Assembly: GCF_009764265.1 (NCBI RefSeq)
Contig: NZ_RWIR01000073.1
Location: 1-64,000 of the forward strand
Direction of reading: 5' to 3'
Origin: Pseudomonas sp. PB101
Lineage (GTDB): Bacteria > Pseudomonadota > Gammaproteobacteria > Pseudomonadales > Pseudomonadaceae
Length of the DNA stretch: 64,000 nucleotides
Shown here: in pieces, positions 34,820 through 42,686 of the stretch
How the letters are laid out: each line of letters opens with the position of its first letter
Position numbering within the stretch: position 1 is the stretch's first letter
Notes under the pieces: generated by a model
Told to the model about the DNA's origin: nothing
Databases searched by the model: none
Seen by the model: only the letters and a program-made list of their open reading frames with translations
Translations under genes and position numbers: made by a program

Positions 34820-36151
34820 TCAAGCCATCTGAATGATGGTCTGCATGATGGTGCTCTCGGTGGAGATGGTCTTGGCGTTCGCCTGGTAGTTGCTCTGCGC
34901 CTTGATCAGGTCGACCAGTTCGTTGGTCAGGTTGACGTTGGAGTCTTCCAGGGAGTTGGAAACGATCGAACCCAGGGTGCCAGTCTCTGGCGCATCGTAG
35001 CCCGGGATGCCCGACGTGTAGGTTTCTTTCCAACTGCTGCCGCCCACCGGCTGCAGGCCTTGCTCGTTGGTGAAACTGGCCAGGGATATCTGGCCGATCG
35101 GCTTGGTCTGGTTGTTGCTGAAGTTCGCCAGCAGCACACCGTTGCCGTCGATGGTCAGGTTGGTGATCTGGCCAGTGGCGTAACCGTTCTGTGCCGGAAT
35201 CGAACGCGCGGTATCAGCGTTGAACTGAGTGGTGTTGGCCATGGCAATGGTCAAGCCTGCCGGGTCGGCTGACGCGCCGTTGGGTGTCCAGACGCCATTG
35301 GTGACACTGCCCGGAGTCCAGTTGGCGACCTTCAGATCACTGCTGATCACCGAAGTCGGTGGCGTGGTTGGCGGCGTCACGGGTGTGCTGACCGAAGTCA
35401 GTTTACCGGCGGAATCGAACGACATGGTCGAAGCAATCGGAGCGGTAACCTTCGGATCACTGCCATCCGGGTTGCGGCCATCGATCAGCGTATAGGTGTC
35501 CCAGGTGTTCGCGCCAGTCTTGACCATGTATTGATCCATGGTGTGCTGGTTACCCTGAGTATCGTAGATCGGGGTACTGAACGACTTGGTAAAGGTCTCG
35601 GTCTTGGACGGGTCGAACTTGTTGGCCGCAACCGTCTGATCGATCACCGGCGACGTGGAGTTCAGATTGATCGTCGACGACACGTTGCTGGTGGACTTCG
35701 GCGCCAGGTTCGAGGTGTCGATCCGCAGGTCGGTCAGCACGCCGTTGACGATCTTGCCGTTGGCATCCACACCGTAGCCTTGCAGGCGGGCAGTGCCGTC
35801 GCTGTTGGTGACGTAGCCGTCCTTGTCGGTCTTGAACGTACCGGCACGGGTGTAGGTCAGCGAACCGTTGTTGCTCAGGACGAAGAAGCCGTTGCCCTGG
35901 ATACCCATGTCGAGCACGTTGCCGGTGTTGCTCACGTCACCCTGGGTGAACTGCTGGGAAACGTTGGCCAGACGCACGCCGTTGCCGACGGTCTTGCTGC
36001 CGGTACCCAGGCGGGTCGCCGAGTACACGTCTTCGAATTCTGCACGGGACGATTTGAAACCGGTGGTCGCGACGTTGGCGATGTTGTTGCCGGTCACGTC
36101 CAGTTGTTTGTTGGCTGCAAAGAGACCGCTAAGGCCGATATTGAAAGACAT
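34820..36151 (-). CDS. flgE: flagellar hook protein FlgE
   Basis: FlgE polymerises into the flagellar hook. The 443-residue protein has the conserved N-terminal rod/hook motif (MSFNIGLSGLFAANKQLDVT, then GNNIANVATTGFK) and the matching C-terminal helix (DLIKAQSNYQANAKTISTES, then IMQTIIQ). The variable middle (about 150-330) is Thr/Pro-rich. Two ATGs are adjacent; the second (36151) is better spaced from AAGGAG. It is the last gene of flgBCDE. No flgF follows before the terminator. Confidence 0.96.
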   Translation of the reverse strand: MSFNIGLSGLFAANKQLDVTGNNIANVATTGFKSSRAEFEDVYSATRLGTGSKTVGNGVRLANVSQQFTQGDVSNTGNVLDMGIQGNGFFVLSNNGSLTYTRAGTFKTDKDGYVTNSDGTARLQGYGVDANGKIVNGVLTDLRIDTSNLAPKSTSNVSSTINLNSTSPVIDQTVAANKFDPSKTETFTKSFSTPIYDTQGNQHTMDQYMVKTGANTWDTYTLIDGRNPDGSDPKVTAPIASTMSFDSAGKLTSVSTPVTPPTTPPTSVISSDLKVANWTPGSVTNGVWTPNGASADPAGLTIAMANTTQFNADTARSIPAQNGYATGQITNLTIDGNGVLLANFSNNQTKPIGQISLASFTNEQGLQPVGGSSWKETYTSGIPGYDAPETGTLGSIVSNSLEDSNVNLTNELVDLIKAQSNYQANAKTISTESTIMQTIIQMA

Positions 36152-36182
36152 CATCCACTCCTTTATGCCGGGTTAGTCGGCT

Positions 36183-36905
36183 TTACATACCAATGGTTTG
36201 TACTTTGGACAGGGCAACGCTGCCCAGCCCGGCCAGATTGAGCATCAACTCACCGCCGGTCTGGCTGATGGTCACGCTGTTGACGGTCGCGGGCAGGTTG
36301 GTGATCAACGCGACGGACTGGCCATCGATCGTCGTCGTGGCGCCGAACGTGTAGGTGCCGGCAGGTACCGTTTCACCCGCATCGTTCTTGCCGTCCCAGA
36401 TGAAGCTGGCGTTGCCGGCCTTCTGCGAACCGAGGTCGATGGTGCGCACGGTCTTGCCGGTCGAGTCGGTGATCTTCAGGGTGGCGGACGTCACCGAAGA
36501 CGGAACGACCACTGTGCCGCTGAGGCTCTTGGTGGTGTCGACCACAGCCTTGTCACCCGGCGCGATGACCGAACGGCCAACCAGCGACGACGCCTGCAAG
36601 GCCTGGGACGAGTTGTAGTTGCTGGCCAGACCGCTCACGGTGTCGTTGAGCGTGGTGATGCCTTCCAGGCTGCTGAACTGCGCCAACTGGGCCACGAACG
36701 CGCCGTTGTCCTGGGGCTCCAGCGGGTTCTGGTTTTTCAGCTGGGTCACCAGCAATTGCAGGAACGCATCCTTGCCCAGCGCCTGGTTGCCCGAAGCGCT
36801 GCCGGCTGCCGACGCGAGGCCGTCAGTCGTGGTGTTGGTCTTGATCGAGGAGTTGGCCAGGATGTCGTTGAGGCTCAAACCGCTGGTGGAATCGGTAACA
36901 CTCAT
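36183..36905 (-). CDS. flgD: flagellar hook assembly scaffold FlgD
   Basis: FlgD caps the growing hook and is then discarded. The 240-residue protein has the family signature LGKDAFLQLLVTQLKNQNP then LEPQDNGAFVAQLAQFSSLE (about 43-82). The C-terminal FlgD_ig fold includes TVRTIDLGSQKAGNASFIWD (about 149-168) and ends VQTIGM. It is encoded between flgC and flgE with 15- and 31-bp gaps, in the standard operon order. Confidence 0.96.
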   Translation of the reverse strand: MSVTDSTSGLSLNDILANSSIKTNTTTDGLASAAGSASGNQALGKDAFLQLLVTQLKNQNPLEPQDNGAFVAQLAQFSSLEGITTLNDTVSGLASNYNSSQALQASSLVGRSVIAPGDKAVVDTTKSLSGTVVVPSSVTSATLKITDSTGKTVRTIDLGSQKAGNASFIWDGKNDAGETVPAGTYTFGATTTIDGQSVALITNLPATVNSVTISQTGGELMLNLAGLGSVALSKVQTIGM

Positions 36906-36920
36906 CTGAGTCGCCCCTTA

Positions 36921-37364
36921 TCACTGACCGAGGGTCAGGACCTTCTGCATCATGGTTTTGGCGGTGTTCATCATTTCGGCGTTGGTCTGGAACGAACGGC
37001 TCGCGGAAATCATGTCGGCCATTTCTTCAACCACGTTGACGTTCGGGTAGTAGACGTAGCCCTTGGCATCGGCTGCCGGATGGTTCGGCTCGTAGCGGGC
37101 CTCGAGGTTGCTCTGGTCTTCGACCACACCGAGCACCTGCACGCCTTGACCGGCGGCATCCTGGCTCTGGAACAGCGAGTCGCTGCCGCCGCTCTGGCCG
37201 CCCTGGAACATGGTGGCGAACACCGGGTGACGCGCGCGGTAGGTCTGGTCGATGCTCGACGAGACGGTCTCGGCGTTGGCGATGTTCGAAGCGACGGTGT
37301 TCAAACGCGTGGTCTGCGCACTCATGCCGCTACCGGCAATGTTGAAAACACTGGATAGAGACAT
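36921..37364 (-). CDS. flgC: flagellar basal-body rod protein FlgC
   Basis: A proximal rod subunit of 147 residues. It opens MSLSSVFNIAGSGMSAQTTR with the family motif ASNIANAETVSSS, and a C-terminal amphipathic helix is present (MADMISASRSFQTNAEMMNT). Its start is 3 bp after the flgB stop, consistent with translational coupling. Confidence 0.96.
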   Translation of the reverse strand: MSLSSVFNIAGSGMSAQTTRLNTVASNIANAETVSSSIDQTYRARHPVFATMFQGGQSGGSDSLFQSQDAAGQGVQVLGVVEDQSNLEARYEPNHPAADAKGYVYYPNVNVVEEMADMISASRSFQTNAEMMNTAKTMMQKVLTLGQ

Positions 37365-37367
37365 GGC

Positions 37368-37775
37368 TTACTCTCCGCGCAGGGCTGATACCAGCCCTTT
37401 GAATTTGCTGTTGAGCAGGGTGAAGCTGGCCTGGAAGCCGACCGCGTTTTGCGCGTAGTTCGACTGCTCCAGCTGAGCGTCCACAGTGTTCTGGTCGATC
37501 GACGGTTGCATCGGCGTGCGATACAGCAACGACTCGTCGCCGTTGCCCAGGCCTTCAGCTTCGATATGTCGGCTGTTGGTCATGTTCAAGGCAAAAGTGC
37601 CGCCCTTGGTTTTCTCGTTCTGCTCGGCGAGCACTTTCGAGAAGTCCAGATCCCGAGCCTTGTAGTTCGGGGTATCGGCGTTGGCGATGTTGTTGGCCAG
37701 GACTTCGGCACGCTGGGCGCGGAAGCCCAGGGCTTGTTCGTGGATACCGAGCGCTTTATCGAAGCTGATGCTCAT
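37368..37775 (-). CDS. flgB: flagellar basal-body rod protein FlgB
   Basis: A 135-residue proximal rod subunit. It starts MSISFDKALGIHEQALGFRA, has the rod motif LANNIANADTPNYKARDLDF (about 25-44) and ends FKGLVSALRGE. It is the first gene of flgBCDE, preceded by a sigma-54 promoter. Confidence 0.95.
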   Translation of the reverse strand: MSISFDKALGIHEQALGFRAQRAEVLANNIANADTPNYKARDLDFSKVLAEQNEKTKGGTFALNMTNSRHIEAEGLGNGDESLLYRTPMQPSIDQNTVDAQLEQSNYAQNAVGFQASFTLLNSKFKGLVSALRGE

Positions 37776-37817
37776 GTCGGGAAACCTTCGGGTGACCTGA
37801 TTTTTCGTAGGATCAAC

Positions 37818-37836
37818 TTAGCAAGCCCCATGCCAA
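37818..37836 (-). promoter_or_regulatory. sigma-54 promoter of flgBCDE
   Basis: The minus strand reads TTGGCAT-GGGGC-TTGCTAA, matching TGGCAC-N5-TTGCT except for one base. It lies about 45 bp upstream of flgB. FleQ/FleR with RpoN control of hook-basal-body genes is established in Pseudomonas. Confidence 0.85.
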
Positions 37837-37952
37837 TTCAAAAAAGCCCGAAAACCGGGGCTTTGCCGGCCGTGGCAACGCGGCAATGCCAGAAAAGCGG
37901 CAACGGTTTTCCGCCGCCTGCCGCTTTTCTGCCGCTTGGCACCACGTCACCT

Positions 37953-38040
37953 TGTAGGAGCCGGCTTGCTGGCGATCCAGGCGCCGCAGTCATCCAGACA
38001 GACCGTGTCATCGTTCATCGCCAGCAAGCCGGCTCCTACA
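37953..38040. repeat. REPIN between cheR and flgB
   Basis: Arms TGTAGGAGCCGGCTTGCTGG and its complement are about 45 bp apart. Confidence 0.88.
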
Positions 38041-38075
38041 AGGGCATGCGGTGTAAATTGGAAATCAGCAGGCAT

Positions 38076-38110
38076 AAAAAAACGGGAGCCCCAAAGGGCT
38101 CCCGTTTTTT
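38076..38110 (-). terminator. cheVR terminator
   Basis: AACGGGAGCC-CCAAAG-GGCTCCCGTT with a T run on the minus strand, directly past the cheR stop. Confidence 0.92.
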
Positions 38111-38126
38111 GACAACACCAACGAAA

Positions 38127-38954
38127 TCACTTCGCCTGGTAAATGATCCCCGGACTGCACTGGACCATCTGGTAATGATCCGGCAAGCCGTTCAGCGCTT
38201 CGGAAGCACCGAGGAACAGGTAACCGCCCGGCTTCAACGTGCTGTGGATGCGCAACAGGATGTCCTTCTTCACCTCGGCGGAGAAGTAGATCAACACGTT
38301 GCGGCAGAACACGATGTCGAACTTGCCGAGGGCCGCGTAACTGTCCAGCAGGTTGAAGGAACGGAACTCCACCCGGCTCTTGATCGGCGCCTTGATCGCC
38401 CAGCGCCCCGGCCCTTTCGGGTCGAAATAACGCTGCAGGCGCTCGGGCGACAGACCGCGGCCGATCGCCAGGCTGTCGTATTCGCCGGTCTTGCAGTTGT
38501 TCAACATGGTGCCGGACAGGTCGGTGGCAACGATCTGCACGCCCATTCGCAACTGGCCCATGTTGACCCGCTCGAACTCGTCGATGGACATCGACAGCGA
38601 ATACGGTTCCTGGCCCGACGAACACGCCGCCGACCAGATACGCAGGCGCTGGCCGGGACTGGCCTTGATCGCTTCGGGCAGTACCTTGTTCTTCAAGACT
38701 TCAAACGGGTAGGTGTCACGAAACCACAGGGTTTCGTTGGTGGTCATGGCATCCACCACCTGTTCGCGCAAACCGCTGCGCGGCTGGGTCTGCATGCGCT
38801 GAACCAGCTCACCCAAAGACTTGATGCCTTGCTGTTCCATCAGTTTGTTGAGACGGCTGGAGACCAGGTACTGCTTGTTTTCACCGAGCAAAATGCCACA
38901 GGCTTTTTCCAGGAATACCCGGAACTGTTCGAAATCCAAATTACCCGTAGACAA
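38127..38954 (-). CDS. cheR: chemotaxis protein methyltransferase CheR
   Basis: CheR methylates glutamates of chemoreceptors with SAM. The 275-residue protein has the N-terminal helical domain (FEQFRVFLEKACGILLGENK) and the methyltransferase core. Motifs are RIWSAACSSGQEPYSLSM (SAM-binding), TDLSGTMLNNCKTGEY, and DIVFCRNVLIYF. It lies 44 bp after cheV on the same strand, next to the flagellar genes, as in P. aeruginosa (PA3348/PA3349). Confidence 0.95.
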   Translation of the reverse strand: MSTGNLDFEQFRVFLEKACGILLGENKQYLVSSRLNKLMEQQGIKSLGELVQRMQTQPRSGLREQVVDAMTTNETLWFRDTYPFEVLKNKVLPEAIKASPGQRLRIWSAACSSGQEPYSLSMSIDEFERVNMGQLRMGVQIVATDLSGTMLNNCKTGEYDSLAIGRGLSPERLQRYFDPKGPGRWAIKAPIKSRVEFRSFNLLDSYAALGKFDIVFCRNVLIYFSAEVKKDILLRIHSTLKPGGYLFLGASEALNGLPDHYQMVQCSPGIIYQAK

Positions 38955-38998
38955 TGATGCCGCCTCTTAAATCGTGTTGACTGCCAGGGGCGGGGCCC

Positions 38999-39931
38999 CT
39001 AGCTGATATCTGCTGCTTTGATCCGGTCGACTACCCGGGATGCCAGGTCATCAGGACGGAATTTGGCCAGGAAGTCATCGGCACCGACCTTCTTGACCAT
39101 CGCCTGATTGAATACCCCCGACAACGAAGTATGCAGGATGATATGAAGCTTTTGCATGCGCGGGTCGTTGCGGATTTCCGCCGTCAGGGTGTACCCGTCC
39201 ATCTCCGGCATCTCGATGTCGGAGATCATCATCAGGAACTCTTCTTCCGGCTTCTTGCCCTCGTCGACCAGTTTGCGCAGGTAGTCCAGCGCTTGCCGAC
39301 CGTCGTTCAACGCCACCACTTCGACGCCGACCGTTTGCAGGCAACGCGTGACCTGCTTGCGTGCCACCGACGAGTCGTCGACCGTCAGCACGCGCAACGA
39401 CAGCGCCTTGTGCTGGGTTTCGACATCCACCACACCGACGGAAATCGCTTCCGGCGTCGGCGCCACTTCCGCCAGCACCTTCTCGACGTCGATGATTTCG
39501 ACCAACTGATTGTCGACCCGCGTCACCGCCGTCAGGTAGTGATCGCGTCCGGTGCCCTTGGGCGGCGGATGGATCTCTTCCCAGTTCATATTGACGATGC
39601 GCTCCACCGAGCGGACCAGGAAACCCTGGGTCTTGGTGTTGTACTCCGTGATGATCACGAAGGGATTGTTCTTGTCCTTCAATGCACCCGAGCCGGTCGC
39701 CATTGCCAGATCAAGGATCGGAATGGTCGCCCCCCGGATGTTCGCCACACCGCACACGACAGGACTGGACTTGGGCATCAGCGTCAGTTTGGGGCATTGC
39801 AGCACCTCCCGAACCTTGAAGACGTTGATCCCGTACAGCTGCTGGCCGTCGAGACGGAACAACAACAGCTCAAGGCGATTCTGCCCCACCAGTTGCGTGC
39901 GCTGGTTTACCGAATCCATTACACCAGCCAT
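38999..39931 (-). CDS. cheV: chemotaxis coupling protein CheV (CheW-receiver)
   Basis: A 310-residue fusion. A CheW-like domain (residues about 15-160: LLFRLDGQQLYGINVFKVRE, GVANIRGATIPILDLA) couples receptors to CheA. A receiver domain follows (LRVLTVDDSSVARKQV; phospho-Asp in MMISDIEMPEMDG; Lys in DDFLAKFRP). The start MAGVMDSVNQRTQLVGQ is typical; a longer in-frame start adds 17 residues. It is divergent from flgA with about 83 bp between starts. Confidence 0.95.
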   Translation of the reverse strand: MAGVMDSVNQRTQLVGQNRLELLLFRLDGQQLYGINVFKVREVLQCPKLTLMPKSSPVVCGVANIRGATIPILDLAMATGSGALKDKNNPFVIITEYNTKTQGFLVRSVERIVNMNWEEIHPPPKGTGRDHYLTAVTRVDNQLVEIIDVEKVLAEVAPTPEAISVGVVDVETQHKALSLRVLTVDDSSVARKQVTRCLQTVGVEVVALNDGRQALDYLRKLVDEGKKPEEEFLMMISDIEMPEMDGYTLTAEIRNDPRMQKLHIILHTSLSGVFNQAMVKKVGADDFLAKFRPDDLASRVVDRIKAADIS

Positions 39932-39987
39932 GCCCAGACTCCTACACCAACGCCAAGTGTTGTTGCGACGCGCCTTGATCACTAAAC

Positions 39988-40002
39988 GGCACGGCGCTTG
40001 CT
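39988..40002 (+). promoter_or_regulatory. sigma-54-like promoter at flgA
   Basis: GGCAC-GGCGC-TTGCT at 39988-40002 matches the RpoN -24/-12 core. The predicted start point near 40012-40013 is only a few bases before the flgA ATG, so the site may be coincidental or flgA may begin further downstream. Confidence 0.5.
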
Positions 40003-40014
40003 TTTTTAATCGTT

Positions 40015-40773
40015 ATGAACACAGAACCGACATTTTTTCGACGCCTGACCACACCCTACCGCAAATGGCTTGGTGTGCTGGCGGCCGTTTGCCTGTTCAA
40101 CGCTGGCAGCCCTGCCCTTGCTGACGCGGTTACCTTGCCTGACATGCTTATCGGCGTCACTCAGGGCTTTCTTGAATTCACCGTAGAAGACTATCTGGCT
40201 ACCAGTCAAACGGAAGGTCGCTACGAGATCGAGGTCAAGCAGCTCGATCCGCGCATGCACATGCCCATGTGCGACAAGGAATTGACAGCAACGCTGGAGA
40301 GTTCCAAGCCCCTGGGACGCGTCACGGTCAAGGTCCGCTGCGAGGGTTCCTCCCCCTGGACCGTGTACGTACCCGCTCAAGTCCGCCTGTTTCGCGACGT
40401 CGTCAGCGCCGCCCGGCCACTGCGTCGCGCCGCCATTGTCGAACCCGGCGATGTGGTGCTGCGCGAGCGCGACATCAGCCTGATCAGCCAGGGCTACCTG
40501 ACCTCCCTCGACCAGGCGATCGGGCAGCGTCTGACCCGACCAATGGTCGCCGACCAAGTGATTACCCTGGTGCATATCGAACAGGCCGAGGTCATCCGCA
40601 AGGGCGATCAGGTGGTCATTACCGCACGCAGCGGTACGCTCAGCGTGCGCATGCCGGGTGAAGCCCTGTCGAACGGCAGCCTGAGCGAACAGATCCGGGT
40701 GAAAAACCTCAATTCCCAGCGGGTCATCAAGGCGCAGGTCATGGCGCCGGGGCAGGTGGAAGTGTCCATGTAA
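40015..40773 (+). CDS. flgA: flagella basal-body P-ring formation protein FlgA
   Basis: A periplasmic chaperone for P-ring assembly by FlgI. The 252-residue precursor has a signal peptide with an N-terminal basic stretch, a hydrophobic core (WLGVLAAVCLFNAG) and cleavage after SPALA. The mature protein contains an SAF/FlgA domain: PLRRAAIVEPGDVVLRERDI (about 135-154) and the IGQRLTRPMVADQVITLVHI block (about 169-188). It ends with the MAPGQVEVSM tail. It is the first gene of the rightward flagellar block flgA, flgMN, ycgR. Confidence 0.93.
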   Translation: MNTEPTFFRRLTTPYRKWLGVLAAVCLFNAGSPALADAVTLPDMLIGVTQGFLEFTVEDYLATSQTEGRYEIEVKQLDPRMHMPMCDKELTATLESSKPLGRVTVKVRCEGSSPWTVYVPAQVRLFRDVVSAARPLRRAAIVEPGDVVLRERDISLISQGYLTSLDQAIGQRLTRPMVADQVITLVHIEQAEVIRKGDQVVITARSGTLSVRMPGEALSNGSLSEQIRVKNLNSQRVIKAQVMAPGQVEVSM

Positions 40774-40877
40774 GGCTCTGAGTTCATCGCAATGTGGCGC
40801 TTGCCGCGGCTGTTCCCTAGACTGTGCTCCATGCAGGGCAAGCGCTGACGCGCGCGAGGTTCATTGATAAATGAGCC

Positions 40878-40904
40878 TAAAGTTTTCCAGGGAATGGCCG
40901 AAAA
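40878..40904 (+). promoter_or_regulatory. FliA (sigma-28) promoter of flgMN
   Basis: TAAAGTTT, an 11-base spacer and GCCGAAAA match the sigma-28 consensus (TAAAGTTT-N11-GCCGATAA) with one mismatch. It is about 37 bp before the flgM start. Confidence 0.85.
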
Positions 40905-40940
40905 CATGGCAAGCGTCCAAATTCCCAGAGGTTTTTTATC

Positions 40941-41267
40941 ATGGTCATCGATTTCAGCCGTTTGAACAGCTCCTCGTCCCTGACGGGCAGTACACGTACC
41001 AGCGCCAGCAAGGACAGCGCCGAAACCGGCAAAACCGCGCCGCTGGAGTCCGCGGCCGAACAGGCCGGCACCGTCAAAAGCGGGGAATCGGTACATCTCA
41101 GCAATGAGGCTCAACAGTTGCAGAAGGTCACTGACAAGCTGCGCGATCAGCCTGCCGTCGACAACGCCCGCGTGGCCGAGTTGAAAGCAGCGATTGCCGA
41201 TGGCAGCTATAAAGTCGACAGCAACCGTGTAGCCAGCAAACTGCTCAACTTCGAAGCCCAGCGCTAG
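40941..41267 (+). CDS. flgM: anti-sigma-28 factor FlgM
   Basis: FlgM binds FliA until the hook is complete, then is exported through it. The 108-residue protein has a Ser/Thr-rich, disordered N-terminus (about 1-48). The sigma-binding C-terminal half is conserved (VHLSNEAQQLQKV; ADGSYKVDSNRVASKLLNFE). It has its own FliA promoter, giving autoregulation, and is followed by flgN. Confidence 0.93.
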   Translation: MVIDFSRLNSSSSLTGSTRTSASKDSAETGKTAPLESAAEQAGTVKSGESVHLSNEAQQLQKVTDKLRDQPAVDNARVAELKAAIADGSYKVDSNRVASKLLNFEAQR

Positions 41268-41315
41268 GCCACCGCCGGCGCCAGGCTTTTGGACGCTTAA
41301 AACCCAAGGCCAGCC

Positions 41316-41783
41316 ATGCACGACACTAATCTACTGCAACTGATCACCGACGATTTTGCCCCGGCGCAACACCTGCTGGAATTGCTGCGCACCGAATCCC
41401 TCGCCTTGCATGGCCGCGACATGCCATTGCTCGAGGACATCCTGGCGCAGAAACAGGCATTGGTCGTCTTGCTCGAACAGCATGGCCGCAAGCGCAGTGA
41501 AATCCTCGCCAGCCTCAACCTGCCGACCAACCGTGGCGGTCTTGAGCAATTGGCCAGTCAATCGAGCATTGGCGAGCAATTGCTCGCGCAAAGTGACGTA
41601 CTGACCGATCTCCTGGCCCAGTGCCAGGCCATCAACGCCAACAACGGTCAGTCGATCCTCACTCAGCAGGTCGCTACGGCCACTCAGCTGAAAATCCTTA
41701 CCGGCGGTGAAACCCCGGCGCTTTACGATGCCAGCGGAACATTCTCCAAGCTTGCTAAGCCGCGCCCGCTCAGTCAGGCTTAG
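41316..41783 (+). CDS. flgN: flagellar export chaperone FlgN
   Basis: FlgN escorts the hook-filament junction proteins FlgK and FlgL. The 155-residue protein is all-alpha (LLQLITDDFAPAQHLLELLR; LPLLEDIL-type; ILAQKQALVVLLEQHGRKRS). It has the usual Gly/Leu-rich middle and a disordered C-terminus. It lies 48 bp after flgM, in the standard flgMN order. Confidence 0.9.
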   Translation: MHDTNLLQLITDDFAPAQHLLELLRTESLALHGRDMPLLEDILAQKQALVVLLEQHGRKRSEILASLNLPTNRGGLEQLASQSSIGEQLLAQSDVLTDLLAQCQAINANNGQSILTQQVATATQLKILTGGETPALYDASGTFSKLAKPRPLSQA

Positions 41784-41876
41784 GCCGCTCGATGAGCCCG
41801 CTCTATCCAAGACGCGAAAGATGCTGGCAGAATGCTGGCCAGTCGTAGTCAAATTTTGTCTGGAGATTGATTAACC

Positions 41877-42623
41877 GTGTCCAATGCCTTATCCGTGGAT
41901 GATTCGCCGCAGCCACCCAAGGTGCTCTCCACGCCCTTGGAAATCTCCAGCAACCTGCGCCAGCTGCTCGAAAGCCATGACCCGCTGATCATCACGTTCC
42001 ATGAGCGCAGCCAGCGCTTCCAGAGCTATCTGGTGGACCTGGACCGTGAAAGCAACATGATCGCCCTGGACGAAATGATCCCCCGCGATGGCGAGCGCTA
42101 CCTGATGGCGGGCGAACCCTTCAGGGTCGAAGGCTTCCACGAAGGCGTGCGCATTGCCTGGGAAAGCAACGGCCCATTGAACATCGACGAATCCGGTGGC
42201 AGCCGCTGCTATCGCGGGCCCCTGCCCGATGAAGTGTCGTACCACCAGCGCCGCAACGCGTTCCGCGCGGCGCTGAAACTGGCCCAACTGGTCAACGTCA
42301 ACCTCGACGGCGAAAAGCTCAAGGCCCCGATCAGCGGCAAACTGCTGGATATTTCCGCTACCGGCTGCAAATTGCGTTTCGACGGCGACATCACCGGCAG
42401 CCTGCAACTGGGCCAGGTTTACGACCGTTTCAACGCCGACCTGCCCTTTGGCAAGATGACCGCTCCGGTCGAGTTGCGTTATCTGCACTTCGAAGAAAAG
42501 ATCTCCACCACCTTCGCCGGCGTTCGCTTCCACAACATGAGCGGGCTGGTGCAGCGCCAGGTCGAGCGCTTCGTCTACCAGTTGCAACGCGAAGCACGTC
42601 GGTTCGACAAAGACGACATGTAA
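41877..42623 (+). CDS. ycgR: flagellar brake protein YcgR (PilZ domain, c-di-GMP-binding)
   Basis: YcgR slows the flagellar motor when loaded with c-di-GMP. The 248-residue protein has a GTG start with TGGAGA 10 bases before. The N-terminal YcgR_2 domain covers about residues 15-115. The PilZ domain has the c-di-GMP arginines in YHQRRNAFR (about 121-129) and the matching LLDISATGCKLRF (about 158-170). It ends with QLQREARRFDKDDM. It directly follows flgN, as in P. aeruginosa. Confidence 0.93.
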   Translation: MSNALSVDDSPQPPKVLSTPLEISSNLRQLLESHDPLIITFHERSQRFQSYLVDLDRESNMIALDEMIPRDGERYLMAGEPFRVEGFHEGVRIAWESNGPLNIDESGGSRCYRGPLPDEVSYHQRRNAFRAALKLAQLVNVNLDGEKLKAPISGKLLDISATGCKLRFDGDITGSLQLGQVYDRFNADLPFGKMTAPVELRYLHFEEKISTTFAGVRFHNMSGLVQRQVERFVYQLQREARRFDKDDM

Positions 42624-42634
42624 TAGAGCGTCAA

Positions 42635-42676
42635 CAAAAAACGGGCAGTCCCTTGCGGTGACTGCCCGTTTTTTTA
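42635..42676. terminator. bidirectional terminator between ycgR and the MFS gene
   Basis: AAAAAACGGGCAGTC pairs with GACTGCCCGTTTTTTT, with A and T runs on both sides, so it can end transcripts from both strands. Confidence 0.92.
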
Positions 42677-42686
42677 TGCCCTGGAT

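Noticed and set aside
37842..37864. Short hairpin AAAGCCC-GAAAACC-GGGGCTTT upstream of the flgB promoter
   Set aside because: It looks like a weak terminator but lies upstream of the RpoN promoter with no gene ending there; it may be a degenerate element without function.
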